DNA of 64,000 nt from the NCBI GenBank assembly GCA_036381515.1, contig DASVCR010000089.1, forward strand, positions 1 to 64,000. Reading direction: 5' to 3'. The position numbers and the translations under genes are program-made. Within the stretch, counting starts at the first letter, position 1. Each line of letters opens with the position of its first letter. Shown piece by piece: positions 17,101 through 26,260 of this stretch. Source of the DNA: ZC4RG20 sp036381515. Lineage in GTDB: Bacteria; Pseudomonadota; Gammaproteobacteria; Steroidobacterales; Rariloculaceae. The notes beneath the pieces were generated by a model. The model was not told the DNA's origin and made no database searches. It saw only the letters and a list, made by a program, of their open reading frames with translations.

Positions 17101-18278
17101 CCGCGCCGCAGGGGCACGTCGTCGTCCGCGAGCTCGTCGAGGACGGCGCGGCCGTGCACGTCCGCGTCGACGCCGCCGGCCGCGTCGAGACGCGCCTCGG
17201 TCCCGACGGACGTTTGCTCGCGACGCTGCACCCGGACGGCTTGCGGCTCTGGGATCTCGAGTCGGGCCGGATGATGCCGGGCGCCGATCCGAACCTCTCG
17301 GCGCTCGCGATCGACGCGGCCGGCGCCGTCGCGGCGCTCGGCTATCGCGGCGGGCACGTCCGTGTGCGCAGCGCGAGCGAGCTGGCGCGGCCCGGGCCGC
17401 GCGCGGACACGATCGACTACATCGGGCATCGGGGGCACGTGACGAGCCTCGACGTCGATGCGTCCCGCGCGCTGATCGCGAGTGGCGGCGCGGACGGCCT
17501 CGTGCGGATCTGGGATCTCGCGAGCGTCGCGCCGACGAAGCACTTCATGCGGCACCCGGCGGGGCCCGTGGAGGCGGTCGAGCTCAGCCCGGACGGACGC
17601 TGGGTCGCGAGCGGCGGCGACTACGTCGCCCGCGTCTGGAGCACGGACGACGGCGAGCTCGCGGCGGAGGTCACGGTCAACGGGACGGCGCTCGCGGTCG
17701 CGTTCGCGCCGGACGCATCGCGTTGGGCCGTCGGCGACAGCGCCGGCAACGTCTTCGTCGCCGCGCGGGGCTCGGGCGACGTCGCGGGCTCCGTGCGCGC
17801 GCAGGGGCCGGTCCGCGCGCTCGCGTTCGCGCCGGACGGCCGCGTGCTCGCGAGCGGCGACGACACGGGCCACGTCGAGCTCTGGGACACGACGACGTTC
17901 GCGCCGGTCGCGCCGCGGCGCGCGTTCGCGCATCCGATCCGTTGGGTCGGCTTCACGCCCGACGGCTCGGCCGTGCTGATCCAGACCGAGCGCTGGATCC
18001 ACCGAGCGGCGGTCGACGACGGCCACATCCGCGTGCTCGCGAGCCGGCTGCTGCCGGCGGGCGTCGCCGCGGGCGCGGCGCTCGCGCAGAGCGACGGCAG
18101 CCGCGTGCGCGTCGTCGGCGGGCTCGGCGCCGGCCCGATCGCGTTCCACGACCTGTCGTTCGCGGAGCCGGCGCCGGGGTCTTTGCCGGCAAGCGACCCG
18201 CTGCTCGCGAGGGACTGGCGGCGCGCGCTCGGGCTCGAGATCTCGAGCGACGGCGACGTGGTTCCGATCCTGCAGTGA
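14163..18278 (+). CDS. membrane-anchored AAA-type ATPase with P domain and WD40-like repeats
   Basis: This 1371-residue protein has a rare layout. Residues 1-345 resemble the AAA_35/STAND-like ATPase family: EYFVVGGPVQPDRACYVER at the N-terminus, Walker A AARSTGKSSLMAR (about 47-59) and Walker B VTVFIDEIER (about 140-149). Basic WRR precedes a membrane helix at about 368-388, predicting the ATPase inside and the rest in the periplasm. A helical, TPR-like segment follows (390-520), then a low-complexity Ala/Pro linker. A proprotein-convertase P domain lies at about 609-725 (RLDLRLRHERPDDLLIVLTAPGG to WRLTVVDRRSGAAGTLLDWSLSF). WD40-like repeats fill about 745-1362 (LIASGGADGLVRIWDL, VLASGDDTGHVELWDT). 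The start is GTG at 14163. Function is unknown; a transmembrane sensor or signalling ATPase is plausible. Confidence 0.85.
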   Translation: MPKVAQPGEYFVVGGPVQPDRACYVERAADAELLRGIGEQRFCHVLAARSTGKSSLMARAIRALRRDGQLAAVVDLSQIAAHSEAGAAARWYYAIAYRVLRELRVKFDLQGWWQEKKSALAGEQRLAEFFVDVVLTHTSVPVTVFIDEIERTLALPFARDLFATIHSCYARRVSDPDFGRLNFVVLGVASPAELCPDTSLSPFIDGLAIEPADFTLEQSLLLAPGLGGDPEVGRAVLERIHEWAGGQPYLTQRIARGVARRGGRVDDVERVVREQFLAPGAAEKDPYLNRIRLTLTRRGSRPRQALSLLARLDRDAPVPELPHSPPKELLRLAGVTGCTADGRLRYRNRILREVFGNRWLAQVRPFEWRRAGAIAAVAAAAVVVPVWYSQILPKPYLEALRAETAEPAAAEDAYEKLHRLPGFASIADRLLADAMTRRSRSAESYAEMIEADRLLRRLPGQAQRADRLAGEYWLRRASDAMHAERRDDALLLALEALEAGAIEARPMLAELIGPDFARLRETFRFPSVPVDWVVDWGAGEVSVVDKASRALRFAFTPAGRDERTERTTSRGGAEHPARAAAAPRDDAAAPTDAAASAGATAAPAPAPSPLRLTALQPVPIQREIGVDEPGLAGAFRLDLRLRHERPDDLLIVLTAPGGAEARLTLDGRDPSARSHSFRATDASPLAALGGAERRGVWRLTVVDRRSGAAGTLLDWSLSFSGTPWAWRDAPAQGLAIPDPGRTEQIEAALSADGRYAAVRAARRQGPFGALAIWDLDAARLVRDLETAAAPDFVAFNGDASRVLARAGSTVTLWDVATGRSIARIEAQNGFSLPPAFSVDGDFVALAKHGIDAGSHAEFVRVADGALIASAPAVEGARAWVLGPSARYAAVVEAAGRVVRVFDPRRPAAERRLHHERDVERLVAAPSGDWVLTVDTLGDIRAWRIPIDLSRPGSVDAFRVGTTSDAGSVAVSGDGSLVAFAAPQGHVVVRELVEDGAAVHVRVDAAGRVETRLGPDGRLLATLHPDGLRLWDLESGRMMPGADPNLSALAIDAAGAVAALGYRGGHVRVRSASELARPGPRADTIDYIGHRGHVTSLDVDASRALIASGGADGLVRIWDLASVAPTKHFMRHPAGPVEAVELSPDGRWVASGGDYVARVWSTDDGELAAEVTVNGTALAVAFAPDASRWAVGDSAGNVFVAARGSGDVAGSVRAQGPVRALAFAPDGRVLASGDDTGHVELWDTTTFAPVAPRRAFAHPIRWVGFTPDGSAVLIQTERWIHRAAVDDGHIRVLASRLLPAGVAAGAALAQSDGSRVRVVGGLGAGPIAFHDLSFAEPAPGSLPASDPLLARDWRRALGLEISSDGDVVPILQ

Positions 18279-18460
18279 CCGAGGTCGTTCCGGTTCTGCA
18301 CTGATTGCAGACGCATCGCGGGCCCGGGGCGAGCGGCACCGACCGTCGAGACCCTCCGTGAGCGGGGCAGCACGAAAGTGTGAACTCGCGCCGCGGCTTC
18401 GGCCGCCGATCCGGCTAAGGTTCGGCCATCGCTGTCTGACCGGCGTCGTCGCCGAACCTC

Positions 18461-19051
18461 ATGCAAGACCGAACGAACCCGCTCGCTGCGTGTGCCCGCG
18501 GGCGGCTGCTTGCCGTCGTCATCGTAGCCGCCGCCGCGTCGGCCTGCTCGCCGCCGCCCCCGCGCAGCTACGACTTCTTCCTGAACGACAGCATCGCGCG
18601 CGACGGCACGCTCGCGCGCTGCGATCGCGATCCCGTCGCCGCGCAGACCGACATCGAATGCGCGAACGCCCGCCGCGCGGCCCTCGCGGTCCTGCTCGAA
18701 GAGGAGCGCGCGCGGCGCGAGGCGCTCGAGCGCGAGTCTCAGGCGAAGATCGAGGCGCTGCGGCGCGAGTTCGAGGCGCGCCAGGCACGCGAGGCCGCGG
18801 AGGCCGCGGAGGCCGAGCAGGCGCTCGCAGGATTCGGTGAAGACGTCGGCGCCGGCACGGAGCCGGTGGACGCGCTCGACGTAACCGATGCCGGCGCAGC
18901 GGCCGCCGCGCCGGACGGTTTCGAGCCGGCGGCGTCCGCGGATGAGGCGGTCGCCGCGGCCGCGCCCGATGGGACTCCGGAGCCCGCAACGGCGGAGCAC
19001 CGGGCGGAGCCCGCAGCGGCGATTCCGCGCGCGTTCCGCGCGGACCCCTGA
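18461..19051 (+). CDS. EexN-type lipoprotein
   Basis: This 196-residue protein has a signal peptide with a lipobox (LAVVIVAAAASAC, Cys near residue 29). The following segment, YDFFLNDSIARDGTLARCDRDP to ECANARRAA, matches the short EexN lipoprotein motif, in which two Cys frame the conserved CxNARRA block. After it comes a charged coiled-coil-like helix rich in E/R/A (about 75-125) and an acidic Ala/Pro tail. EexN was described as a plasmid entry-exclusion lipoprotein, but chromosomal homologues without conjugation genes are common and no conjugation gene is nearby. An envelope-anchored protein of unknown role is the safest reading. Confidence 0.78.
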   Translation: MQDRTNPLAACARGRLLAVVIVAAAASACSPPPPRSYDFFLNDSIARDGTLARCDRDPVAAQTDIECANARRAALAVLLEEERARREALERESQAKIEALRREFEARQAREAAEAAEAEQALAGFGEDVGAGTEPVDALDVTDAGAAAAAPDGFEPAASADEAVAAAAPDGTPEPATAEHRAEPAAAIPRAFRADP

Positions 19052-19062
19052 GCAGGCTCGGT

Positions 19063-19081
19063 CTCCGACGCGCGGTCGGAG
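19063..19081. terminator. hairpin between convergent lipoprotein and SYLF genes
   Basis: Perfect 7-base arms CTCCGAC / GTCGGAG enclose a GCGCG loop in the 57-base gap between the converging genes. There is no T-tract. A bidirectional terminator role is inferred from position. Confidence 0.4.
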
Positions 19082-19108
19082 TCCGCGCGAAACGCCGTCG
19101 CCGCGCCT

Positions 19109-19900
19109 TCAGCGCTCCAACGGGAACGTTCGCGCCTCTTCCGTATCCGTCGTCTGCGTCGGCGTCTGCGTCGTCGACGGCGCAGGCCGCCTCGGCGCTG
19201 CGGCGGCGCGCTCGAGCGCGGCGAGGAACGTCCTGGCCGGGGCCGGCGTCGCGTCGCTCGCAGGCCCGAACGCGGGCGCCGTCGAGTTCGCCGCGTAGTA
19301 GAAGAGCGCGGTGCCTTCCTCGTCGACGTCGAGACGCGCGCCTTCGAACGCCGCGCCCGCGAACAGGCCGCGGCTCCGCACGTACATGTAGACCTCGGCG
19401 TTGGCCGTCAGCGCGACGGCCGTGTGACGGCCGGACGGCCCGGCGACGGCGCTCGCGTCCCCGCCGAGCGTGAACTTGCCCGACTGGATGTTGCGGACCG
19501 ACCGCTCGTTCGCGAAGACGAGCACGAGGTCGGCCGACGCGACGCCGATCTGCCCGCCGATGCTGCCGCCCGTCAGCGTCACGAGCACCGGGTTCGTGAA
19601 GCGGCCATCGGCGCCGCGCACGGTCAGCACGCCGCGTCCGCGTCGTCCGCCGATCAGGAAGCCGCCGCGGATGACGTCCGGAATGACCGCGATGCCCTGC
19701 GCGCGTGCGAGCAGATCGATCGGGATGCCGCCCGCCTCGTCCTGCGTGAACGCGTTCAGCACCTCGACGGCTTCCTCGAAGCGCTTCGCATGCGCAGTCT
19801 CGGCGCGCGCGGCGGATGCGCCGCAGAGCGCGGCGACGGTGACGATGGAGAGGATCGAGAACCAGCGGGACACGAACGGCGAACGTGAGAACTTGCGCAT
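19109..19900 (-). CDS. SYLF (Ysc84) domain lipid-binding protein, exported
   Basis: This 263-residue protein has an N-terminal signal peptide (FSILSIVTVAALCGASAARAE) and a complete SYLF/Ysc84 domain. The domain blocks IPIDLLARAQGIAVIPDVIRGGFLIGGRRGRGVL, TLTGGSIGGQIGVASADLVLVFAN and KFTLGGDASAVAGPSG are all visible. SYLF domains bind phosphoinositides in eukaryotes; bacterial versions are periplasmic or surface proteins of unclear role. After the domain there is a Thr/Pro/Gln-rich tail of about 50 residues (PAPSTTQTPTQTTDTEE) that is likely disordered. The gene converges with the EexN-type lipoprotein gene and lies downstream of the M48/lemA pair on the same strand, though with its own start context. 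Confidence 0.88.
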   Translation of the reverse strand: MRKFSRSPFVSRWFSILSIVTVAALCGASAARAETAHAKRFEEAVEVLNAFTQDEAGGIPIDLLARAQGIAVIPDVIRGGFLIGGRRGRGVLTVRGADGRFTNPVLVTLTGGSIGGQIGVASADLVLVFANERSVRNIQSGKFTLGGDASAVAGPSGRHTAVALTANAEVYMYVRSRGLFAGAAFEGARLDVDEEGTALFYYAANSTAPAFGPASDATPAPARTFLAALERAAAAPRRPAPSTTQTPTQTTDTEEARTFPLER

Positions 19901-19971
19901 CGGGCTCCTCCGGGCCGAGTGTGCCGCGATGGTAGCAGGGAAAGCGGGGCAGGCCGACAGGCGCGAGCGCG

Positions 19972-22020
19972 TCAGTCCGCGGCTCGCGCGACCGGCGCCG
20001 CCGTTCTCCCGTCGAGCGCGCCCTCACGCCAGCGTTTGCGCAGGCCGATGTCCCACGGCAGCGGGCAGCCGAGCGTCGCGGCGATCGCGCGGAAGAGCTC
20101 GAGCTCCTCGGTGCCGATGCGCCTGTCGTGGCGGATCGTCGCGAGCACGGCTTCGAGCACGCGCCGCTTCGCGCGCGGCGCGAGCCGCGCGAGGCGCGCG
20201 AGCGCCGCGTCGAGCCGGTCGAGGTCCCGCATCGCGTCGAGTGACGGTGCAGGCTCGCGCCGTGCATCGCCGCCGAGCGCGGCACGTCCGGCGCGATACG
20301 CGGCGAGTGCGCTCTCGGCGTCGTCGTGTCCGTAAGCGGCGACGACGGCGAGCAATGCCGCGGCGGCGTCGCGGGGAGACGTTCTCGCGGCCGCGGCCGA
20401 TGCGGCGAAACGGTCCGCGTCGGGCGCGACGTATGCCGCGAGCATCCGCATCAGCACGTAGTCGAACAGCCGCCGTTCGCCGCCGCACTCGCCAAGCTTG
20501 CGCGTGAGGTCGAACAGGTAGTCGAGCTGCTCGGCCGGCCGCTGCTTCAGCGCGGGCACGGCGAGCTCGAGGATCGGGATATAGAGCGCCGGATCGACGC
20601 GGTCGAGCGCTTCGGCGAGCGCGGCGCAGCGCTCGGCGCGGCGCCGGCCGAGCTGCGCGTCGAGCAGGGATGCCTGCGCGTGCCGGGTGCGTGCGTCCGG
20701 CACGAGCACGAGCGCGAGCACGAGCAGCAGGCTCGCGTCGCGCGAATGCGCGGCGTCGTAAATCTCGGCGGGCAGCGCCGCGCGGAGCGCCGCGCCGAGC
20801 GCGGGCTCGCCGATCTGCCCGGCGCGCTCGAGCGGCGACGACGCATCCGCCGCGTCGTGCGGCGCATGCAACGGCGCGGCCGAGTGCGCAGTGAGCGTGG
20901 CGCTTGCCGGCGCGTGCCGCGTGCCAGGCACCGACAGCGCGGCGACGGCAGTCTCGGCGTCGTCGGCCGCGTCGGGCTGCGTCGCAGCGGCGCGCTCGAG
21001 CGCGCGCAGGGTTCGCGGATCGAAGCTCGGATCGAGCGCGCGGATCCGCTCGACGAGCGGCGGATGCGTCGCGAACCAGCCCCGAAATGCGGCGCCGCGA
21101 TGCTCGAACAGCATGTGCGCGACCTCTTCGGATTCGACGGCCGTGAGCGCGCCGCCGATCCCCGCGATCTTCTTCAGCGCGGACGCGAGCCCGGCCGGGG
21201 CGCGCGTGAACTGCACCGCCGACGCGTCCGCGAGGCGCTCGCGCTCGCGCGACACGGCGGCCTTGATCAGCCGGCTCGCGAGAAGACCGATCGAGCCGAT
21301 CGCGACGAAGCCCGTGCCGAGCACGACCGCGGCGCCGGTCCCCCTGCTCCGGCGGCCGCGGCGTCCGACGCGCGCCCCGCGCAGCATCCAGCGGCCGACC
21401 AGCGACAGCACGAGGATGCCGAACGAGAAGCCGATCAGCTGCTGATTGAGCCGTATGTCGCCGTTCACGATGTGGCTCAGCTCGTGCGCGATCACGCCCT
21501 GCAGCTCCGCGCGGTCGAGCCGCTCGAGCGCGCCGCGCGTGACCGCGACGGCCGCGTCGGCAGGGGTGCGGCCGGCGGCGAACGCGTTGATCCCGGCCTC
21601 GTGCTCGAGCACGTAAACGTCGGGTCGCGGCAGCCCGGACGCGATCGCCATCTCCTCGACGACGTTCACGAGCCGCTTACGGGCGAGGTCCGTCGCGTCG
21701 CCCGGCACCTCGGTGCCGCCGAGCATCCGCGCGACGCGGCCGCCGCCGCCGGCGAGCGACGCCGCGCGATAAGCGCTCGCGGCGACGAGGAGCCCGAGCG
21801 TGCCGAGCGCGACGATGCCGAGGAGCCCGCGGTGCTCGAGCGCCCAGTCCCCGAAATCGGCGCCGCTGCCGAGCGGCGTCGCGCCGCTCGAGTAGACGTA
21901 GACGAAGAAGGCGACGAGCGCCGTCGTCGCCGCGACGACCGCCGCGAACGACACGGCGAACGCGGCGACGAGCATGCGGCTCGTCCGCCGCGCGCGATCC
22001 TGTCGCTCGAAGAAGTCCAA
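19972..22020 (-). CDS. M48 family membrane metallopeptidase (LemA-associated)
   Basis: This 682-residue protein has two N-terminal membrane helices (MLVAAFAVSFAAVVAATTALVAFFVYVY and GLLGIVALGTLGLLVAASAY). The zinc protease motif follows, VIAHELSHIVNGD (HELSH), with the third-ligand helix RERERLADASAVQFTR and two further hydrophobic helices between. This is the HtpX/Ste24-like M48 layout. The C-terminal ~330 residues are an Ala-rich helical domain absent from HtpX. The start is taken as TTG at 22020 because MDFFERQDRARR matches the usual start of LemA-linked M48 proteins. It begins 24 bases after the lemA stop and is cotranscribed with it. A role in membrane-protein quality control is inferred. 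Confidence 0.88.
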   Translation of the reverse strand: MDFFERQDRARRTSRMLVAAFAVSFAAVVAATTALVAFFVYVYSSGATPLGSGADFGDWALEHRGLLGIVALGTLGLLVAASAYRAASLAGGGGRVARMLGGTEVPGDATDLARKRLVNVVEEMAIASGLPRPDVYVLEHEAGINAFAAGRTPADAAVAVTRGALERLDRAELQGVIAHELSHIVNGDIRLNQQLIGFSFGILVLSLVGRWMLRGARVGRRGRRSRGTGAAVVLGTGFVAIGSIGLLASRLIKAAVSRERERLADASAVQFTRAPAGLASALKKIAGIGGALTAVESEEVAHMLFEHRGAAFRGWFATHPPLVERIRALDPSFDPRTLRALERAAATQPDAADDAETAVAALSVPGTRHAPASATLTAHSAAPLHAPHDAADASSPLERAGQIGEPALGAALRAALPAEIYDAAHSRDASLLLVLALVLVPDARTRHAQASLLDAQLGRRRAERCAALAEALDRVDPALYIPILELAVPALKQRPAEQLDYLFDLTRKLGECGGERRLFDYVLMRMLAAYVAPDADRFAASAAAARTSPRDAAAALLAVVAAYGHDDAESALAAYRAGRAALGGDARREPAPSLDAMRDLDRLDAALARLARLAPRAKRRVLEAVLATIRHDRRIGTEELELFRAIAATLGCPLPWDIGLRKRWREGALDGRTAAPVARAAD

Positions 22021-22043
22021 CGGAGCGGACGTGCTCGCCGGCC

Positions 22044-22631
22044 TCAGCCAAACGAGACGGCGGGCACCGCGCGCTTCCGTTCGTCCTCGATCTCGAGAAA
22101 CTCCGCGGTCTGGAACGCGAAGCGCTTCGCGACGAGGTTGCCCGGAAAGCTCTCGCACGCGGTGTTATAGGTCATGACCGAGTCGTTGAACGCCTGCCGC
22201 GCGAACGCGACCTTGTTCTCGGTCGTCGCGAGCTCTTCCTGCAGGTGCAGCATGTTCTGATCGGCCTTCAGGTCCGGATAGGCCTCGACGAGCGCGAACA
22301 GCCGGCCGAGCGTGCCGGCAAGCGCCGTCTCCGCCTCGCCGAGCGCGCGGATCGCGCTCGCGTTCGACGGATCCGCCGCGGCCTGCTTCAGCTCCTTCGC
22401 GGCCGCGTTGCGTGCGCCGATCACGGCCTCGAGCGTGCCGCGCTCGTGGCTCATGTAGCCCTTGACCGCCTCGACGAGGTTCGGAATGAGGTCGTAGCGG
22501 CGCGTGAGCTGCACGTCGATCTGCGAGAAAGCGTTGCGTACTCGGTTGCGCAGCGCGACCAGCCTGTTGTAAATGGCGATGGCCCACACCACGACGGCGG
22601 CGACGACGATGACGACGATCAGGAATCCCAT
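22044..22631 (-). CDS. lemA: LemA family protein
   Basis: This 195-residue protein has one N-terminal membrane anchor (MGFLIVVIVVAAVVVWAIAIYN), followed by the LemA signature RVRNAFSQIDVQLTRRYDLIPNLVEAVKGYMSHE and the long helical ELATTENKVAFARQAFNDSVMTYN block. LemA proteins place a coiled-coil domain in the periplasm and are nearly always encoded next to an M48 or TPM protein, as here. Molecular function is unknown. The start at 22631 was chosen from the membrane helix; the open frame upstream belongs to antisense sequence of apbE. Confidence 0.93.
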   Translation of the reverse strand: MGFLIVVIVVAAVVVWAIAIYNRLVALRNRVRNAFSQIDVQLTRRYDLIPNLVEAVKGYMSHERGTLEAVIGARNAAAKELKQAAADPSNASAIRALGEAETALAGTLGRLFALVEAYPDLKADQNMLHLQEELATTENKVAFARQAFNDSVMTYNTACESFPGNLVAKRFAFQTAEFLEIEDERKRAVPAVSFG

Positions 22632-22635
22632 CCGC

Positions 22636-23754
22636 GTGCTCCTCGCCCGAACGACGCCGCCGAGCATAGCGGACGTCCGCGCCCGCGCGCAGAGAAGCGG
22701 TTCACGACGCGTTGCGGCGCCCGCTGCCGGCGCGGTCGCGGCGGCGCGGGCCGCGCGACGTCTCGCGCGCGCCCGCCGCGGCGGATGGCCCGCGCTGACC
22801 CTTGCCGCCGCGGCGCTCGCGGCCGCGCCGGCGCGCGCCGAGTGGATCGGCGAGGCGATCGAGCTGATGGGCACGGAAGTCTCCGTCGAGCTGTGGCACG
22901 ACGATCCCGCGGCCGGGCGCGTCCTCGTCGACCGGGTGCTCGACGAGTACCGACGCATCGATCGCGAGATGAGCACGTACCGGCCGGACAGCCAGATCTC
23001 GCGCGTCAACGCGGAGGCGGCCGAGCACCCCGTCGAGGTCGATGCGGAGCTCTTCGGGCTCGTCGGCCGCGCGCTCGAGCTCTCGGCCGCGAGCGGCGGC
23101 GCGTTCGACATCACGTACGAGAGCGTCGGCTACCTGTACGACTTCCGGGCGCGGCGCCACCCGACCGACGCGGAGATCGCGGCGCGGCTCGACGCGATCG
23201 ACTACCGGCACGTCCTCCTCGACGAGACGGCGTCGACGATCCGCTTCGGACGGCCCGGCGTGCGCATCAACCTCGGCGGCATCGCGAAGGGGTATGCGGT
23301 CGAGCGAGCGGCGGCGCTCTTGCGCGAGCACGGCGTCCGTCACGCGGTGCTGAACGCAGGCGGGGATACGCGCGTGCTCGGCGACCGGCGCGGCCGGCCG
23401 TGGATCGTCGGCATTCGTCATCCCCGCGCCGAAGGCGAGGTCGTCACGCGTCTGCCGCTCGTCGACGAGGCCGTCTCGACGTCCGGCGATTACGAGCGGT
23501 TCTTCGAGGAGGACGGCCGGCGGTATCACCACATCCTGAATCCGCACACCGGCCGGCCGACGGAGGGCGTCCTGAGCGTCACCGTGATCGGCCCGGACGC
23601 GACGACGACCGACGGGCTGTCGACGACGCTGTTCGTGCTCGGCCCCGAGGCCGGCCTCGAGCTGATCGAGCGCTTCCCCGGCTACGAGGCGGTGATCGTC
23701 GACTCCGACGGGAAGCTCCTCTACTCGAGCGGGCTCGTGCCGCCCGAAGGCTGA
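22636..23754 (+). CDS. apbE: FAD:protein FMN transferase
   Basis: ApbE attaches FMN covalently to Thr/Ser of periplasmic redox proteins such as NqrB/C and RnfD/G. Visible motifs are ELMGTEVSVELWH at the N-terminus of the mature domain, VRINLGGIAKGYAVERA, the FAD-binding NAGGDTRVLG, and HHILNPHTGRPTEGV followed by the Mg-site TDGLSTTLFVLG. A hydrophobic segment (WPALTLAAAALAAAPARAE) precedes the domain and acts as signal peptide or anchor. The 5' end is uncertain: GTG 22636 avoids overlapping the divergent lemA start, but in-frame ATGs at 22573 and 22609 exist. No Nqr/Rnf substrate gene is in the window. Confidence 0.9.
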   Translation: MLLARTTPPSIADVRARAQRSGSRRVAAPAAGAVAAARAARRLARARRGGWPALTLAAAALAAAPARAEWIGEAIELMGTEVSVELWHDDPAAGRVLVDRVLDEYRRIDREMSTYRPDSQISRVNAEAAEHPVEVDAELFGLVGRALELSAASGGAFDITYESVGYLYDFRARRHPTDAEIAARLDAIDYRHVLLDETASTIRFGRPGVRINLGGIAKGYAVERAAALLREHGVRHAVLNAGGDTRVLGDRRGRPWIVGIRHPRAEGEVVTRLPLVDEAVSTSGDYERFFEEDGRRYHHILNPHTGRPTEGVLSVTVIGPDATTTDGLSTTLFVLGPEAGLELIERFPGYEAVIVDSDGKLLYSSGLVPPEG

Positions 23755-23897
23755 CGCCGGCGCGGTCAGCGCGCGCCCGCGCCCCGCGCACGGCGAGTTG
23801 GGAAAGCGGCGGCGAACCTTCCGCGATCACGCGGGCGATGGACGGGCATCGGCGGCGGAGTTATCGTCGGTAAACCGTCTCGCGGAGGAGATGTCCC

Positions 23898-24314
23898 ATG
23901 AAACGGTTCAGTCTTTGCGCGGGATTGGCGGCGGCGATGCTCGCGGGCTGCGCGTCCGCGCCGCAGACGCAGGACCCTGGGGCGGCAGCGCTCGGCCTCA
24001 CGGGCACGTCGGCGGCCGCGGCCGACCAGGCGGCCTTCGCGGATGCGCGCGCAGCCGCAGCGGAGCCCGCGGACGCAGCGCGCGTTGACGCCGACGCGCA
24101 GCCGGAGAACATCGTCGTGCAGGCGCAGGTCGACGCGCAGGACGTGCATCCGGGCAGCGAGGTCGTGTGCAAGGAGAGGCTGCAGCACGCGTCGAACGTG
24201 ATCCGGCGCCGCTGCATGACGGTCGACGCGTGGAAGCGGTACGAGGCCGCGGAAGCGCAGCGGGCGCAGGCGATCCTGCGCTCGTGGCAGGGCAGCCCGT
24301 ACGCGGGGTTCTAG
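23898..24314 (+). CDS. small lipoprotein with a Cys pair
   Basis: This 138-residue protein has a clear lipoprotein signal (MKRFSLCAGLAAAMLAGCAS, lipobox Cys18), then an Ala-rich linker, and a compact C-terminal part VVCKERLQHASNVIRRRCMTVDAWKRYEAAEAQRAQAI with two Cys about 15 residues apart that could form a disulfide. I recall the CKxxx...RRCMTxxxW pattern in small periplasmic proteins of several gammaproteobacteria, but it has no assigned function. A GGAG ribosome-binding site precedes the ATG. The gene converges with ettA across 118 bases that hold a strong hairpin. Confidence 0.82.
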   Translation: MKRFSLCAGLAAAMLAGCASAPQTQDPGAAALGLTGTSAAAADQAAFADARAAAAEPADAARVDADAQPENIVVQAQVDAQDVHPGSEVVCKERLQHASNVIRRRCMTVDAWKRYEAAEAQRAQAILRSWQGSPYAGF

Positions 24315-24387
24315 GCGTCGGTCCGAGCCGCGATCCCGGCGCCGACCGCGCCGGTCGCGGACGACGCGGCGCCGATGCTGCAGCGCC

Positions 24388-24421
24388 GCGCCGTGCGGCT
24401 CGGCGCGGAGCCGCACGGCGC
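24388..24421. terminator. strong GC hairpin between convergent lipoprotein gene and ettA
   Basis: Perfect 14-base arms GCGCCGTGCGGCTC / GAGCCGCACGGCGC flank a 6-base loop. The hairpin lies 12 bases before the ettA stop (on its strand) and 74 bases after the lipoprotein stop. It has no T-tract. It is the strongest such structure at a convergent junction in this window. Confidence 0.5.
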
Positions 24422-24432
24422 GCCCGATCCCG

Positions 24433-26103
<1,671 letters not shown>

Positions 26104-26260
26104 GTAAGTCCTGCGAAACAGAGGAGGCGAGCCGGTCGGGGGCTGCGATTATGGGCAAACGCTGCATAAACGCAAACGGCCCGTGCGGTGCACGCGGCCG
26201 GCACGCCATGAGAGCGTTTTTCGGCCTGCGGGTTCACTTCGCGTCCGCGCCGTGCGCGCG

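Noticed and set aside
15078..18149. Long minus-strand frame (over 1000 codons) opposite the AAA-WD40 gene
   Set aside because: It is a GC-rich antisense shadow rich in Arg, with no recognisable motif, and the plus-strand frame has clear domains.
18255..18305. Short duplicated GTTCCGATCCTGCAGTGA-like sequence at the end of the AAA-WD40 gene
   Set aside because: Only one imperfect extra copy and no sign of a mobile boundary; likely a minor local duplication.
18461..19051. EexN-like lipoprotein as evidence of a conjugative element
   Set aside because: There are no conjugation, integrase or plasmid genes nearby, and the family is also chromosomal.
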